From positions 1-64,000 of the forward strand of contig JANQEL010000010.1 of assembly GCA_028278345.1 (NCBI GenBank): 64,000 bases of DNA. Direction: 5' to 3'. Position 1 is the stretch's first letter. The number at the start of each line of letters is the position of its first letter. The position numbers and the translations under genes are program-made. The notes below the pieces were generated by a model. That model worked only from the letters and a program-made list of their open reading frames with translations, was not told where the DNA came from and did not search any database. Shown in pieces: positions 7,820 through 17,082 of this stretch. Source of the DNA: Myxococcota bacterium (GTDB taxonomy: Bacteria; Myxococcota_A; UBA9160; UBA4427).

Positions 7820-9031
7820 ATGAAACTCGCCTATCTCACAGGTCAATATCCCAAGGTGAGCCACACCTTCGTGCGGCGGGAGATCCTGGGCCTCGAAGCG
7901 CTCGGCCACGATGTGGTGCGGCTCTCGGTGCGCGAAGCGGATTCGGGGGTGGTGGACCCGGTCGACGTCGACGAGCGCGAGAAGACGACCGTTTTCTTCC
8001 ATGCGTCGAAGCTGCAGTGGCTCTCCGCCTTCTTCGCAGCCTTCGCGCGAACGCCCGGGGCGCTCATCAGCGAACTCGTGAACGCACTCATGAAGCTCCG
8101 CGCTCCCGGCCCGGGCTTCACCCAGCGCATCGCCTATCTCCTCGAGGCGACCTTCTTTCTCGAAGTGCTGCGGAAGGAAGGCGTGCAGCACCTCCACGCC
8201 CACTTCGGTCGCAACGCCGCGAGCGTGGCGCGCATCATCGAGAACCTCGGCGGCCCCGGCTTCAGCATGACGGTGCACGGGCCCGACGAGTTCGACGACC
8301 CGCTCGGGCACGAACTCGGCGAGAAGGTGGCGGCTTCGCGCTTCACCGCGGCGATCAGCTCCTACACCACCGGGCAACTGCGCCGCTGGGTGGCCACGCC
8401 CCATTGGAACAAGCTCGAGGTGATCCACTGCTCGGTGGACGAGAGCTTCTTCGAAGAGGCCGGCCCGATCGACGAAGCCTGCGTGACCTTCACCTGCGTG
8501 GGTCGCCTATGCGCCCAGAAGGGCCAGTTGATGCTCGTCGACGCCTTCGCGGCGCTACTCGCCGAAGGCCGCAAGGCGAAGCTCGTGCTCGCCGGCGACG
8601 GCGAGATGCGCGCCGATGTCGAAGCGCGCGTTCGCGAACACGGGATCGGCGATCACGTCGAGATCACCGGCTGGATCAACGAGCGCCAGGTGCGCGAGTA
8701 CCTGGAGGCCTCACGCTGCATGGTGCTGCCGAGCTTCGCCGAGGGTCTCCCGGTCGTGATCATGGAGGCCTTCGCGATGGGTCGCCCCGTCATCTCGACC
8801 TACACGGCGGGCATCCCCGAACTCGTCCGCGAAGGCCACAACGGTTGGCTGGTGCCCGCCGGCGACGTTCCCGCCCTCACGGGCGCGCTACGCGAGGCCC
8901 TCGCAAGCTCGGCCAGCGAGCTCGATGCCCGCGGCCGCGACGGCGCCAAGCGCGTCCGCGAACAACACTTCGTCGACACCGAAGTCGCCCGCCTGGAAGC
9001 CCTCCTCCGCAAGGCGGTCGGCGAGGCCTAG
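7820..9031 (+). CDS. Family 4 glycosyltransferase (exopolysaccharide type)
   Basis: A 403-residue retaining GT-B glycosyltransferase. The N-terminal domain starts MKLAYLTGQYPKVSHTFVRRE, which is typical of colanic-acid/EpsE-like enzymes, and contains HLHAHFGRNAA. The C-terminal domain has VGRLCAQKGQ and the E-x7-E donor-binding motif in SFAEGLPVVIMEAFAMG. It probably transfers a sugar to a lipid-linked exopolysaccharide intermediate at the cytoplasmic face. It follows the GT2 gene by 38 nt and is likely co-transcribed with it. The reading frame is open upstream to 7067 but that part overlaps the GT2 gene. Confidence 0.88.
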   Translation: MKLAYLTGQYPKVSHTFVRREILGLEALGHDVVRLSVREADSGVVDPVDVDEREKTTVFFHASKLQWLSAFFAAFARTPGALISELVNALMKLRAPGPGFTQRIAYLLEATFFLEVLRKEGVQHLHAHFGRNAASVARIIENLGGPGFSMTVHGPDEFDDPLGHELGEKVAASRFTAAISSYTTGQLRRWVATPHWNKLEVIHCSVDESFFEEAGPIDEACVTFTCVGRLCAQKGQLMLVDAFAALLAEGRKAKLVLAGDGEMRADVEARVREHGIGDHVEITGWINERQVREYLEASRCMVLPSFAEGLPVVIMEAFAMGRPVISTYTAGIPELVREGHNGWLVPAGDVPALTGALREALASSASELDARGRDGAKRVREQHFVDTEVARLEALLRKAVGEA

Positions 9032-9077
9032 TTCGGCCATCTCCCGGTCCTCCAGTGCTTTCGCTCTCCTGCCGATC

Positions 9078-9101
9078 TATATTGTACATCGTGATGTACA
9101 A
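9078..9101 (+). promoter_or_regulatory. Toxin-antitoxin promoter with perfect palindromic operator
   Basis: A perfect 9-bp inverted repeat, TTGTACATC-GT-GATGTACAA, occupies 9082-9101, 20 bp before the antitoxin ATG. It overlaps a TATATT -10 hexamer at 9078-9083. Phd/YefM-type antitoxins autorepress through such palindromes, so this is the expected site for the antitoxin-toxin complex. The A+T-rich 25 bp stand out against high-G+C surroundings. Confidence 0.8.
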
Positions 9102-9121
9102 AATTCGGAGCGGAGACGGGC

Positions 9122-9400
9122 ATGACGAAACGGGTTTCGGTCGCTGAGGCTCGACAGAACTTCGCCAGGATCATCGAACGCGCCCGGCGCGGGGATGCGA
9201 TCGAGATCACGCGTCATGGCGAGGCCGTCGCCGTGATTCTCTCTGCACGAGAGTACGAGACGCTGACGGGCGCCCGACCATCGTTCTCGGAGGCGGTTCG
9301 CGATGTTCGTGAGCGCTACAGGGTCGAAGGCCTCGAGATCGACGACGACGTGTTCGAGGATCTGCGTGATCAGGGATCGGGTAGAAAGGTCGATCTTTGA
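9122..9400 (+). CDS. Type II antitoxin, Phd/YefM family
   Basis: A 92-residue protein whose N-terminal half is the Phd/YefM fold: MTKRVSVAEARQNFARIIE followed by GDAIEITRHGEAVAVILSAREYE. This half dimerises and binds the operator 20 bp upstream. The acidic C-terminal tail (EGLEIDDDVFEDLRDQG) should wrap and inhibit the toxin. Its stop overlaps the toxin start by 4 bp (TTGA), the usual coupling in these modules. Family assignment comes from the N-terminal sequence, function from context. Confidence 0.9.
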   Translation: MTKRVSVAEARQNFARIIERARRGDAIEITRHGEAVAVILSAREYETLTGARPSFSEAVRDVRERYRVEGLEIDDDVFEDLRDQGSGRKVDL

Positions 9401-9822
9401 CCCTCAGATACCTCATCGATACAAACGTGTTGTCGGAGCCGGTGAAGTCGCGACCGAGTCGCCGGGTGGTCGAGGCGATTCGAGAGAACGAAGGAGAACT
9501 CGCGATCTGTTCGATCGTCTGGCACGAGCTCCGTTTCGGAGTAGAACGCCTACCGAGTGGGAAGCGCCGACGCGCGATCGAGGCCTACCTCGACGATGCA
9601 GTCGCAACCGCGCTTCCGATCCTTCCCTACGACGGTCGCGCGGCTGAGTGGCATGCGCGGGAGCGTGCCCGTCTATCGAAGCGCGGCACGCCGCCGTCTG
9701 CTGCAGATGGCCAGATCGCGGCGATCGCCGCGGTCAACGGACTGATCGTCGTATCTGCAAACGCACACGATTTCCGCGGCTTCCGAGATCTCGAGGTCGA
9801 GAACTGGCACACGCGCCGATAG
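9397..9822 (+). CDS. vapC: Type II toxin, PIN-domain ribonuclease (VapC-like)
   Basis: A 141-residue PIN-domain protein. The acidic active site is visible as D8 (LIDTNVLSEP), E44 (WHELRFGVE) and D104 (AADGQIAAIA), with a further polar residue near N122/D125 (SANAHDF). VapC toxins cleave tRNA or rRNA when freed from the antitoxin. The start is TTG at 9397, overlapping the antitoxin stop. All catalytic residues are present, so the module looks intact. It lies between same-strand and opposite-strand glycosyltransferase genes of the polysaccharide region. Confidence 0.9.
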   Translation: MTLRYLIDTNVLSEPVKSRPSRRVVEAIRENEGELAICSIVWHELRFGVERLPSGKRRRAIEAYLDDAVATALPILPYDGRAAEWHARERARLSKRGTPPSAADGQIAAIAAVNGLIVVSANAHDFRGFRDLEVENWHTRR

Positions 9823-9846
9823 CCGACCTGGCGGGTAACCAGAGCG

Positions 9847-11058
9847 CTACGGGTTGAAGCGCGGGGCGGTGAGGGCGTGGTCGGCGAGCCAGGCGTCGTC
9901 TTCGGGGGTGTGGCCGAGCCAGTGCTCGATGAGTTCGCCCCAGGGTGCACCGATCAGGTAGTTGCCGCAGGCCTGGTCGGCGTTGCGGGAGAGCGCCTCG
10001 TAGAGGGCCGGGTCGCCGAGCAACTTCTCGATCGCTTCGACGATCGCGTTCACGCTGCCGGCGGGGAAGACGAGGCAATCCTGCCCATCCTTCACGCGCG
10101 TGCCGAACATCGGGTGATCGGAGACCACGAGCGGCGTGCGTGAACACAGCCCTTCATAGATCACGTTGGGCATGCCTTCGGGGTATTCGTGGCGCGACGG
10201 CACGAGTACGACGTCGTGATCGTGCATCGCGGCGAGCACCTCGGTGTGGGGAAGCTTGCCGGCGAAGGTCACGACCTCGCCCACGCCGTTGTCGGCTGCG
10301 TACTGCTGCCAGCGATCGACGTTGCCGGCACCCACGATGGTGAGCGACGCGTCCTTGCCACTGCTTCGCAGGGACACGACGGTGTCGACCAGATCGCCGA
10401 CCCCCTTGGTCTCTCGCACCTGCCCCACGTAGAGGAGCCGTGGCGCGTTCGGATCCGCGGCGCTCGTCTTGATCTCGAAATCGGCCGGGGTCACCACGGC
10501 GGGCCAGTCGAAGGGCACGATCTTGCTCGGCGGGATGCCGATGCGTTCGAGATCCTGCGACGCCTTGAGGTTGCGGTTGGTCACCCAGCGAATCGCGGGG
10601 TGGCGCAGGTTGTGGGCGAGCCAGGCGTAGCGGAGTTTCGCCTTGATGCCCGAAACGCGGAAGCTATCGGCCAGTAGCGGGAAGACATCGACGCCGGCCT
10701 TGCGCGCGTGGCGGATCAGCGGGGTGACGGGGGAGTTGATGATCAGGTGGGTCGGACGCGTGCCCATCACGAGGTCGATCAGCTCGCGGGTGCGCGCCTT
10801 GCCGTCGGGTCCGCGGTAGAGGATGCCGTGCTGGCGGATGCCGTTCGAGAGCACTTCGTGGCCCTCGTGATCCTCGGCGATGCACACCTGGTTGATCTCT
10901 TCGACGTCGTCGCGGGAGGCCAGCGACCCCACGAAGTCGACGCTGTAGCGTTGGGCGAAGAAGTCCTCGCCGCCCCCCGCTTCGAAGCGCTTGTACCCGG
11001 TGGCGTAGTTGCCGACCTGGACGAAGGTGATGCGCTTGCGGGTGGGGCTCGCGGTCAT
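9847..11058 (-). CDS. Family 4 glycosyltransferase
   Basis: A 403-residue GT-B enzyme. The C-terminal half has LLYVGQVRETKGVGDLVDTV, LTIVGAGN and an E-x7-E-like motif in SRHEYPEGMPNVIYEGL, followed by PLVVSDHPMFGTRVKDG. The N-terminal half is less conserved and should bind the acceptor. ATG 11058 (MTASPTRKRITFVQVGNYA) was chosen because the open frame further upstream encodes an arginine-rich unrelated stretch. It is transcribed alone towards the vapC gene, with 24 bp between the convergent stops. Donor and acceptor are unknown. Confidence 0.82.
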   Translation of the reverse strand: MTASPTRKRITFVQVGNYATGYKRFEAGGGEDFFAQRYSVDFVGSLASRDDVEEINQVCIAEDHEGHEVLSNGIRQHGILYRGPDGKARTRELIDLVMGTRPTHLIINSPVTPLIRHARKAGVDVFPLLADSFRVSGIKAKLRYAWLAHNLRHPAIRWVTNRNLKASQDLERIGIPPSKIVPFDWPAVVTPADFEIKTSAADPNAPRLLYVGQVRETKGVGDLVDTVVSLRSSGKDASLTIVGAGNVDRWQQYAADNGVGEVVTFAGKLPHTEVLAAMHDHDVVLVPSRHEYPEGMPNVIYEGLCSRTPLVVSDHPMFGTRVKDGQDCLVFPAGSVNAIVEAIEKLLGDPALYEALSRNADQACGNYLIGAPWGELIEHWLGHTPEDDAWLADHALTAPRFNP

Positions 11059-11430
11059 GGAACGCTTCCGGTCGAAGCGCACACGGGGTGGCGTGCGCGG
11101 CAGTTCGCAAAGTAGCAATCTCGGCGCCCGAGCCCGGGTGCCGCTGCGGTCCCGCTCTCATCGACCCCGACGAGGGCCGGGTTGAGGCGAGGCGTGAGAT
11201 CGGGTGAGTGCGCGCAGGCACGGGTGGGGTTCCGGTTCAGGCGTGTGTCACACAGGTGCAACTGAGCCGGTCGAGCACACCGCGAGCGCGATTTCCCCGT
11301 CGAGTTGGCTCGCTCGGGGGCCGATAGAACGCGTGGGAAACCCCGCTCGCGCAGAGCCTTTGCGATGTTCCACTCTTGCGCGACCCGTTCCGCCGAGGGG
11401 CGGATTCGAAGGAAAGGTACGAAGCAGGGC
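11059..11430. other. Divergent intergenic region
   Basis: The spacer between the divergent GT4 gene (9847-11058) and the Gfo/Idh-SDR fusion must hold both promoters. No gene is credible here. A short palindrome GTGTG-T-CACAC lies at 11243-11253. GGAAAGG at 11411 is too far from the ATG at 11431 to be an optimal Shine-Dalgarno, and no clear sigma-70 hexamers were recognised. Confidence 0.45.
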
Positions 11431-13587
11431 ATGACGGCGAACGACTCCAACCCTGGGCAATACGGCGGCCGCGTTCGCGTGGGCCTGCTCGGCGCTGGCT
11501 ACATCGCCGACTATCACCACGCGGCCCTGAAGCTCTTGCCGCAGATCGAGATCGCGGCGGTCTGCGATCTCAGTCGCGAACGCGCAGAGCGTTTCGCGAG
11601 CGCAAAGGGGATCCCGGGCGTCTACACCGACCTCGGCGAGATGCTCGCGCAGGCCAACCTCGATGTCGTCCACGTGCTCACGCCGCCGAATCTCCACGCC
11701 GACCCGGGCAAGCAGATCCTCGCCGCCGGCTGCGACGTGTATCTCGAAAAGCCGATGTCGAGCACGTCCGATGAATGCGACGCCCTCGTGCAGGCGGCCC
11801 GGGCGAGTGGGCGCGCGATCGGCATCAGCCACAACTTCCTCTACTTCCCCGCGTACGAGAAGCTCGTGCGCGACATCGAGAATGGTCGCCTCGGTCGTCT
11901 CGATCAGGTCGACGTGATCTGGAACAAGGAGCTCGGGCAATTGCGCGGAGGGCCCTTCGGCGCGTGGATGCTCGCCCATCCCCAGAACATCCTGTTCGAG
12001 GTGGCGCCCCACTCGTTCGCCCACGTGGCGCATCTGGTGGGCGACGTGGACGACGTTTCGGTCGACGTTCGCGACGAAGTCGAGCTGCCGCGCGGGCTTC
12101 GCTTCTTCCGTCGCTGGGAGGTGCGGGGTTGGCGCGGTGCGACCAGCGTGCGTATGCGTTTCTCCTTCGTCGACGGCTACCCCGAGCACTACATCCACGT
12201 GCGCGGCAGCAACGGCACCGCGACGTTGAACTTCGAAACCAACACCTACGTGGTGCAGGAACACACGCCCCATCTGCTCGACTTCGATCGCTACGCGAAC
12301 GTGCTGGCGGCCGCGCGCGATTCGTTGGGGCAGGCGACGCGGACGCTGCTGAACTTCGTGCTCTCGAAGATGGGGCTTTCGAAGGTGTCGAGCCCCTTCC
12401 CGCACAGCATCGCGCGCACCGTCGAGAGCTTCTACGCGACGCGCACGGACGCGAACGGAGTCGACGAACGCATCGGACCGAACGTGGGACGCGCCGCGAT
12501 CGACCTGGCCGAGCGCGTGGCAAAGCTCGCGGATCTACCCGCGCCTCCGGGCCTGCCCGCCCCGAGCGACGAAGAAACGAAGGGCGAGGCAACGGTGCTG
12601 GTGATCGGCGGCACCGGTTTCATCGGTCGCGCGCTGGTGCGGAGGCTCTGCGAAGCCGGGCATGCAGTGCGCGTGATGGCACGCGATCCCGCGGGCGCCC
12701 CGATGGAGCTGCGCGAACTCGGGGTCGAGCTCGTGCGCGGCGATTTCACCGACGAAGCGTCGGTGGTGAACGCCCTGGCGGGCATCCGCCACGTCTATCA
12801 CCTCGCGCGCGGTTTCGGGAAGACCTACGAGGAATACGAACGCTTCGATGTGCAACCGACGCGCCGGGTGGCAGAGCTGTGTCTCGAACACGGAGTGGAG
12901 CGCTTCTTCTACGCGTCTTCGATCGCGATCTACTACGCGGGGAAGGGTGCGCCGGCGATCACCGAAGCCACCGAGCCCCATGCGGGGATGATGCGGACCA
13001 ACGCCTATGCGCGCAGCAAGGTGGAGAACGAACGCGCGCTCCTCGCGCTGCATCGCGAGCGCGGCCTGCCGCTCGTGATCTTCCGCCCCGGCGTCGTGGT
13101 GGGCCGCGGGGGCAGCCCCTACCACTGGGGTGTGACGGGTTGGTCGTACAACTCGGTCTGCCGCCTGTGGGGCGACGGGAACCATCGCCTCCCGCTGGTG
13201 CTGGTGGACGACCTCGCGGACGCCATGGTGAAGGCGCTGTCGAAGCCCGGCATCGAAGGAGAGAGCTACAACCTCTGCGGCCCCGAGCGCATCACCGCGA
13301 ACGAGTACCTCGATGCGTTCGAGGAGCACGCGGGCCTCGCGATCAAGCGCATACCGACCTCGTCGGCGCGCTACTTCGTCGAGGCCCTCGGGAAGTGGGT
13401 GATCAAGACGATCGGCCGCGACCCCAACGCCGCCGTGCCGAGCTACGGCGACTGGGAAGGCCGCACCTTCGCGGCGGACTTCGATTGTCGCAAGGCGCGC
13501 GAAGAACTCGATTGGTCGCCGGCCGACGATCGCGAGACCCTGATTCGCGAAGGCATCCAGGTGCCGGTCGACGAATTCTTCTCCTGA
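11431..13587 (+). CDS. Fusion of Gfo/Idh/MocA oxidoreductase and NAD-dependent epimerase/dehydratase
   Basis: A 718-residue two-domain protein. Residues about 14-380 form a Gfo/Idh/MocA-type sugar dehydrogenase: the Rossmann motif is VGLLGAGYIADYH, with the lysine motif in YLEKPMS. Residues about 388-710 form an extended SDR/epimerase: GGTGFIG at 393-399 and YARSK with Y526 and K530. Such enzymes modify nucleotide sugars, so the fusion could carry out oxidation followed by epimerisation or reduction of one sugar. No internal stop or frameshift separates the parts, and a natural linker (about 378-388) joins them. It lies among glycosyltransferase genes. ATG 11431 was preferred to an upstream extension of low quality. 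Confidence 0.85.
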   Translation: MTANDSNPGQYGGRVRVGLLGAGYIADYHHAALKLLPQIEIAAVCDLSRERAERFASAKGIPGVYTDLGEMLAQANLDVVHVLTPPNLHADPGKQILAAGCDVYLEKPMSSTSDECDALVQAARASGRAIGISHNFLYFPAYEKLVRDIENGRLGRLDQVDVIWNKELGQLRGGPFGAWMLAHPQNILFEVAPHSFAHVAHLVGDVDDVSVDVRDEVELPRGLRFFRRWEVRGWRGATSVRMRFSFVDGYPEHYIHVRGSNGTATLNFETNTYVVQEHTPHLLDFDRYANVLAAARDSLGQATRTLLNFVLSKMGLSKVSSPFPHSIARTVESFYATRTDANGVDERIGPNVGRAAIDLAERVAKLADLPAPPGLPAPSDEETKGEATVLVIGGTGFIGRALVRRLCEAGHAVRVMARDPAGAPMELRELGVELVRGDFTDEASVVNALAGIRHVYHLARGFGKTYEEYERFDVQPTRRVAELCLEHGVERFFYASSIAIYYAGKGAPAITEATEPHAGMMRTNAYARSKVENERALLALHRERGLPLVIFRPGVVVGRGGSPYHWGVTGWSYNSVCRLWGDGNHRLPLVLVDDLADAMVKALSKPGIEGESYNLCGPERITANEYLDAFEEHAGLAIKRIPTSSARYFVEALGKWVIKTIGRDPNAAVPSYGDWEGRTFAADFDCRKAREELDWSPADDRETLIREGIQVPVDEFFS

Positions 13588-13600
13588 TCGCGCTCGCCGA

Positions 13601-15532
13601 CTACTCGACGTAACCCAGAGCCCTCAGCTGGGCCTCGAGCCCCGCGTCGAGTTCCACCTGACTCTTCTCGAGGCGCGTGGCGTCGACCTCGGCGACGCGT
13701 TCGCCGAGGATTCGCGCGAGGGCGGCTTCGCGCGGATCGCCGCGCCCCGTGAGGTTCTCCTGTTGCAGGGGATCGCGGGCGAGATCGAAGAACTCGCTCG
13801 TCGGCGCCGGGTTCGGGCCGTCCACGACGCTCTCGATGAAAGTCGCTTCGCGGTTCTGAACGGCCTCGGCGCGTATCTCCTCGCGCTCGAGGGAGGCGAA
13901 GCAGTGCGCGGCACCGGGGCTTGCGACCTCGCCCGAAGGCGCCAGCAACGCGATGCCCTGCATGGCTTCGGGCACCTCGACGCCGGCGAGTTCGAGCACG
14001 GTGGCGGCGACGTCGAGCTGGCGCGCGAGGGTCTGCGGTGTCGACCCGGCGGCGCGCGCCTGCGGCAGCTTGACGATCAGCGGAACGTTCAACTGCTCGG
14101 CGTAGAGGGACTCGCCGTGCCCCCACGATTCGTGTTCGAGGAACTCCTGCCCGTGATCCGAGGTGAAGACGACGATCGCGTCGTCGTAGATCCCGAGTTG
14201 GCGCAGCCCCTCGAAGAGCTTTTCGAGCCCGCGATCCATCGCTTCGATGTCCCCCGCGTAGCCTTCGAGCATGGTCTCGAGGGTGGGCATGTCGTCACCC
14301 GTCATGCGCCAGGTGCGGTTCAACATCGGCCCGACTTCGCGCCCGCCGAGGTGGGGTTGGTGCGGATCCATGTAGTGGAGCGAGAGGAAGAGCGGGACGT
14401 TCTGCGGGCGCTTCCATTCGCCGAGCCAGCGCAATGCCCAATTCGTGATGTCGTCTGCGGGTTGGTAGAAGTGATGGACGCGGTACCCGTTGCCGATGCG
14501 CATCAGGCGTTCGACGACGCGCTGATAGACGATCGTGTGGGTGGTCGACCAGGGAACGTCCCACCACGCGAAACCGGGGTAGAAGTCGTACCACTCGGTG
14601 AAGCCCTGATCGAAGTTCGCCCACGACGCGTTGTTGGGGTTCGCGTTCGAGGTGCCCACGGTGTAGTAGCCGGCGTCGCGCAGGGCCTCGCCGAGGGTCG
14701 TGATCTCGCTCGGCAACACCGCGGTCTTGCTCGCCGCCGTATGGGTGCGGGGATGCAGGCCGGTAATGAGGGTTGCGAAGCTGGGCTTCGTCCAGGAACT
14801 CTGCGCGCAGGCGTGGGGGAAGCGGATGCCATCGGCGGCCAGAGCGTCGATCGCGGTTGTCCTCGCGGGCGATCGGGCGTCGTAGCTCGAGAGGAAATCG
14901 GCGCGCAGGGTGTCGGCGACGATCAGGATGATGTCCGGACGCTCGACGCCGTGCAGCGCGTTGCGCTTCGAGAGGTTCGCGGTTTCGACCTTGCGCACTC
15001 CATCGTAGACGCGGGGCGTCTGTGGCGAGCTCGCGAGCCAACCGAAGCCGAGGATGGCCACGGCGAAGAACGAAGCGAAGGCGACGAGCCGCCCGCGCGA
15101 GAGTCGGGAGGCGAGCACCCAGCCCACGGCGCCCAGCGCCAGGCCCGCGACCAGGCTGGCGAGGAAGATCGAACCGTGGCTGACCGCGTCGCGTTCGATC
15201 GCAGTCTTGAAATCGATCAGCACGCGGTAGCGGGCCAGTGTGGGCCCCGCAGCGAAGAAGAGTGCGCCCATCGCCGCCCCCGCAGGCGATGCGCCGAACC
15301 GTCCCGCGATCACGCCGACAGCGATCCCCAGCAGCGCACAGAGGGATGCCGTCAGGAAGGGGCCCCAGACGAGCAGCCCCAACTCGAAGAGATCCCGCGT
15401 ATTGAGCACGATCCAGCAGGCTTCCACCGCACCGAGCAGGAGCCCGGCGCAGGCGCCTGCGACCGCACCCCTCATCGCATCGTCCAGGGCCTGCGTGTTC
15501 GGCTTGGCTTCCGACTCCGGCGCATCAGCCAC
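13601..15532 (-). CDS. Membrane sulfatase/phosphotransferase of the alkaline phosphatase superfamily
   Basis: A 643-residue protein. About five hydrophobic segments fill residues 20-175, then a catalytic domain begins at PDIILIVADTLRADFL (metal-binding Asp pair). The nucleophile region reads AQSSWTKPSFATLITG. It lacks the Cys/Ser-x-Pro-x-Arg formylglycine motif, so a Thr/Ser nucleophile is likelier, as in LTA synthase-like and phosphoethanolamine transferases. TSDHGQEF gives the later metal ligands. It could add or remove a phospho- or sulfo-group on the polysaccharide in the periplasm. The start is GTG 15532, overlapping the preceding Wzy-like gene by 8 bp, so the two are coupled. Confidence 0.8.
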   Translation of the reverse strand: MADAPESEAKPNTQALDDAMRGAVAGACAGLLLGAVEACWIVLNTRDLFELGLLVWGPFLTASLCALLGIAVGVIAGRFGASPAGAAMGALFFAAGPTLARYRVLIDFKTAIERDAVSHGSIFLASLVAGLALGAVGWVLASRLSRGRLVAFASFFAVAILGFGWLASSPQTPRVYDGVRKVETANLSKRNALHGVERPDIILIVADTLRADFLSSYDARSPARTTAIDALAADGIRFPHACAQSSWTKPSFATLITGLHPRTHTAASKTAVLPSEITTLGEALRDAGYYTVGTSNANPNNASWANFDQGFTEWYDFYPGFAWWDVPWSTTHTIVYQRVVERLMRIGNGYRVHHFYQPADDITNWALRWLGEWKRPQNVPLFLSLHYMDPHQPHLGGREVGPMLNRTWRMTGDDMPTLETMLEGYAGDIEAMDRGLEKLFEGLRQLGIYDDAIVVFTSDHGQEFLEHESWGHGESLYAEQLNVPLIVKLPQARAAGSTPQTLARQLDVAATVLELAGVEVPEAMQGIALLAPSGEVASPGAAHCFASLEREEIRAEAVQNREATFIESVVDGPNPAPTSEFFDLARDPLQQENLTGRGDPREAALARILGERVAEVDATRLEKSQVELDAGLEAQLRALGYVE

Positions 15533-16970
15533 GCCGCGGTCGCTCCTTCAACAGGGCTGCGGTGCGGTTCTTGGGATCGACGATGCGAATGCCCGGTTGC
15601 TGCATCTGCTTGCGCCGCCTCATCTCCTGCTCGCGCTGGATGCCGGGGACGAGCCCCGCGAGTGCCCCGCTCATCAGCGTCAGGTAGCCCTCGATCGTCG
15701 AGTTGGGGATCAGGTCGAAGACGTTGATCGTGACCATGAATGAGAGGGCGCAAATCATCACCCGGTCACTGCGCACACGGATCCTGGGGAGCGCGCGGTA
15801 GGCAAAATAGACGGGTAACAAGAGCATCGCGAAGAGCGTCGTGTAACCCACGATGCCGCGTTTACTGAGGGCGATGATCCAGAAGCCGTCGTAGGTGGTC
15901 GACAACATGCCCGTGGTCTCGTCGCGGACCCCGCTGCGCCCCGCACTCGCCCACCCCAACACCGGGCGCTGCTTGATGCGCTCCATCATGGTCTGCTCGG
16001 TGTGGAAGCGCGAGGTCAGCGACTTCACCCGGCGTTCGTTCGTGTAGTCGGCCGCGAGACTGATCGCGTAGTCGTAGGGCACGAGATCGTAGGTGCGCAG
16101 AACCGGATAGCTGAATGTCAGCAGTGCCAGCGCCAGGGTCGCGCGCATCTGGATGCTGGTGGGCGCGAACGCGACCAGGGGAAGGATGATCATCCCGTAC
16201 ACGAGGGCCCCGGTGGATTTGGCCAGGACGAGGAACACGCCGAGGTAGAAGGCCACGGGGCCTGCCGGCACGACGAAGATCTTCTGCCGCATCTTCCACA
16301 GCGCTCCGGCCGCCGTCACGCACATCACGATGAAGAGCGCGACGTGGAGGCCGTGGGTCATGAAGACCATCGGGCGATAGCCGTCGCCGCGCTTGGTCTG
16401 CAGGAAGGCGTGCTGGTGGAAGCCGTACAGGAAGCGGTGGAGCTGCGGGCTGATCTGCAGCTCGACCATCATCGGGAAGGTGTAGATGAAGCCCGCCACT
16501 GCGAAGGCGATGAAGAGGGTGCGGGCGTCGCGCGAGGTGGTGTAGATCGCGCGCCCGATATAGAAGGGGATGCCCCAGCGCAGGGCCTGCTCGATCGAAT
16601 CGGAGACGAAGTCGGTGGGCCCCGTGCCGGGAACCACGATCGGGCCGGCGAGGATCGCATCGGTGTTGGTGAATACGGTGAACACCACGCCGACCATCGA
16701 GATGCCGATCAGGATCTCGAGGCCGCGCCCCAACTTCGCCCGGCGCATCCGGCCTCCCGCGAAGATGTAGGTCGCGAGCAACGCGCTCGTCGCGATGATC
16801 TCCTCCTTGCCGATCTCGGGGAGGATGGGCGGATCGAAACTCGTCGCCGAGGGCAGGAACATCGTCCCGCCCAGAAAGACCATCGCGGTCGCCACGGGGG
16901 GGCGAAACAACGCGAAGATCGCGAGGGTGACGAAGGGCCACAGAGCCAGTGCGCTATAGGCTACGGCCAA
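15525..16970 (-). CDS. O-antigen ligase/polymerase-like membrane protein (Wzy/WaaL type)
   Basis: A 481-residue polytopic inner-membrane protein with about ten to twelve hydrophobic stretches. A large loop near residues 300-360 includes SRFHTEQTMMERIKQRPVLGWASAGRSG, the characteristic periplasmic loop of O-antigen ligase family proteins, quoted here only for its position and RPVLGWG-like core. It probably polymerises or ligates polysaccharide repeat units exported by the flippase at 20323-21780. The start is TTG at 16970, supported by GAGGA 8 nt upstream; no ATG or GTG fits. It overlaps the sulfatase-like gene downstream. Wzy and WaaL cannot be separated by sequence alone. Confidence 0.78.
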   Translation of the reverse strand: MAVAYSALALWPFVTLAIFALFRPPVATAMVFLGGTMFLPSATSFDPPILPEIGKEEIIATSALLATYIFAGGRMRRAKLGRGLEILIGISMVGVVFTVFTNTDAILAGPIVVPGTGPTDFVSDSIEQALRWGIPFYIGRAIYTTSRDARTLFIAFAVAGFIYTFPMMVELQISPQLHRFLYGFHQHAFLQTKRGDGYRPMVFMTHGLHVALFIVMCVTAAGALWKMRQKIFVVPAGPVAFYLGVFLVLAKSTGALVYGMIILPLVAFAPTSIQMRATLALALLTFSYPVLRTYDLVPYDYAISLAADYTNERRVKSLTSRFHTEQTMMERIKQRPVLGWASAGRSGVRDETTGMLSTTYDGFWIIALSKRGIVGYTTLFAMLLLPVYFAYRALPRIRVRSDRVMICALSFMVTINVFDLIPNSTIEGYLTLMSGALAGLVPGIQREQEMRRRKQMQQPGIRIVDPKNRTAALLKERPRRG

Positions 16971-17082
16971 GACTTGGGTCCTCGTTCGATCCGATTCGGT
17001 GTCGCGCCGCGGAGTCGGTCACGACGGAATCCAATTTTCGCGATTCCGCGCGCTTCTTGCACCTCTGCACGGCCGCGCACCT

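Noticed and set aside
13763-15727. A 654-codon plus-strand frame over the sulfatase-like gene
   Set aside because: No motif, and it is antisense to clear catalytic and membrane segments.
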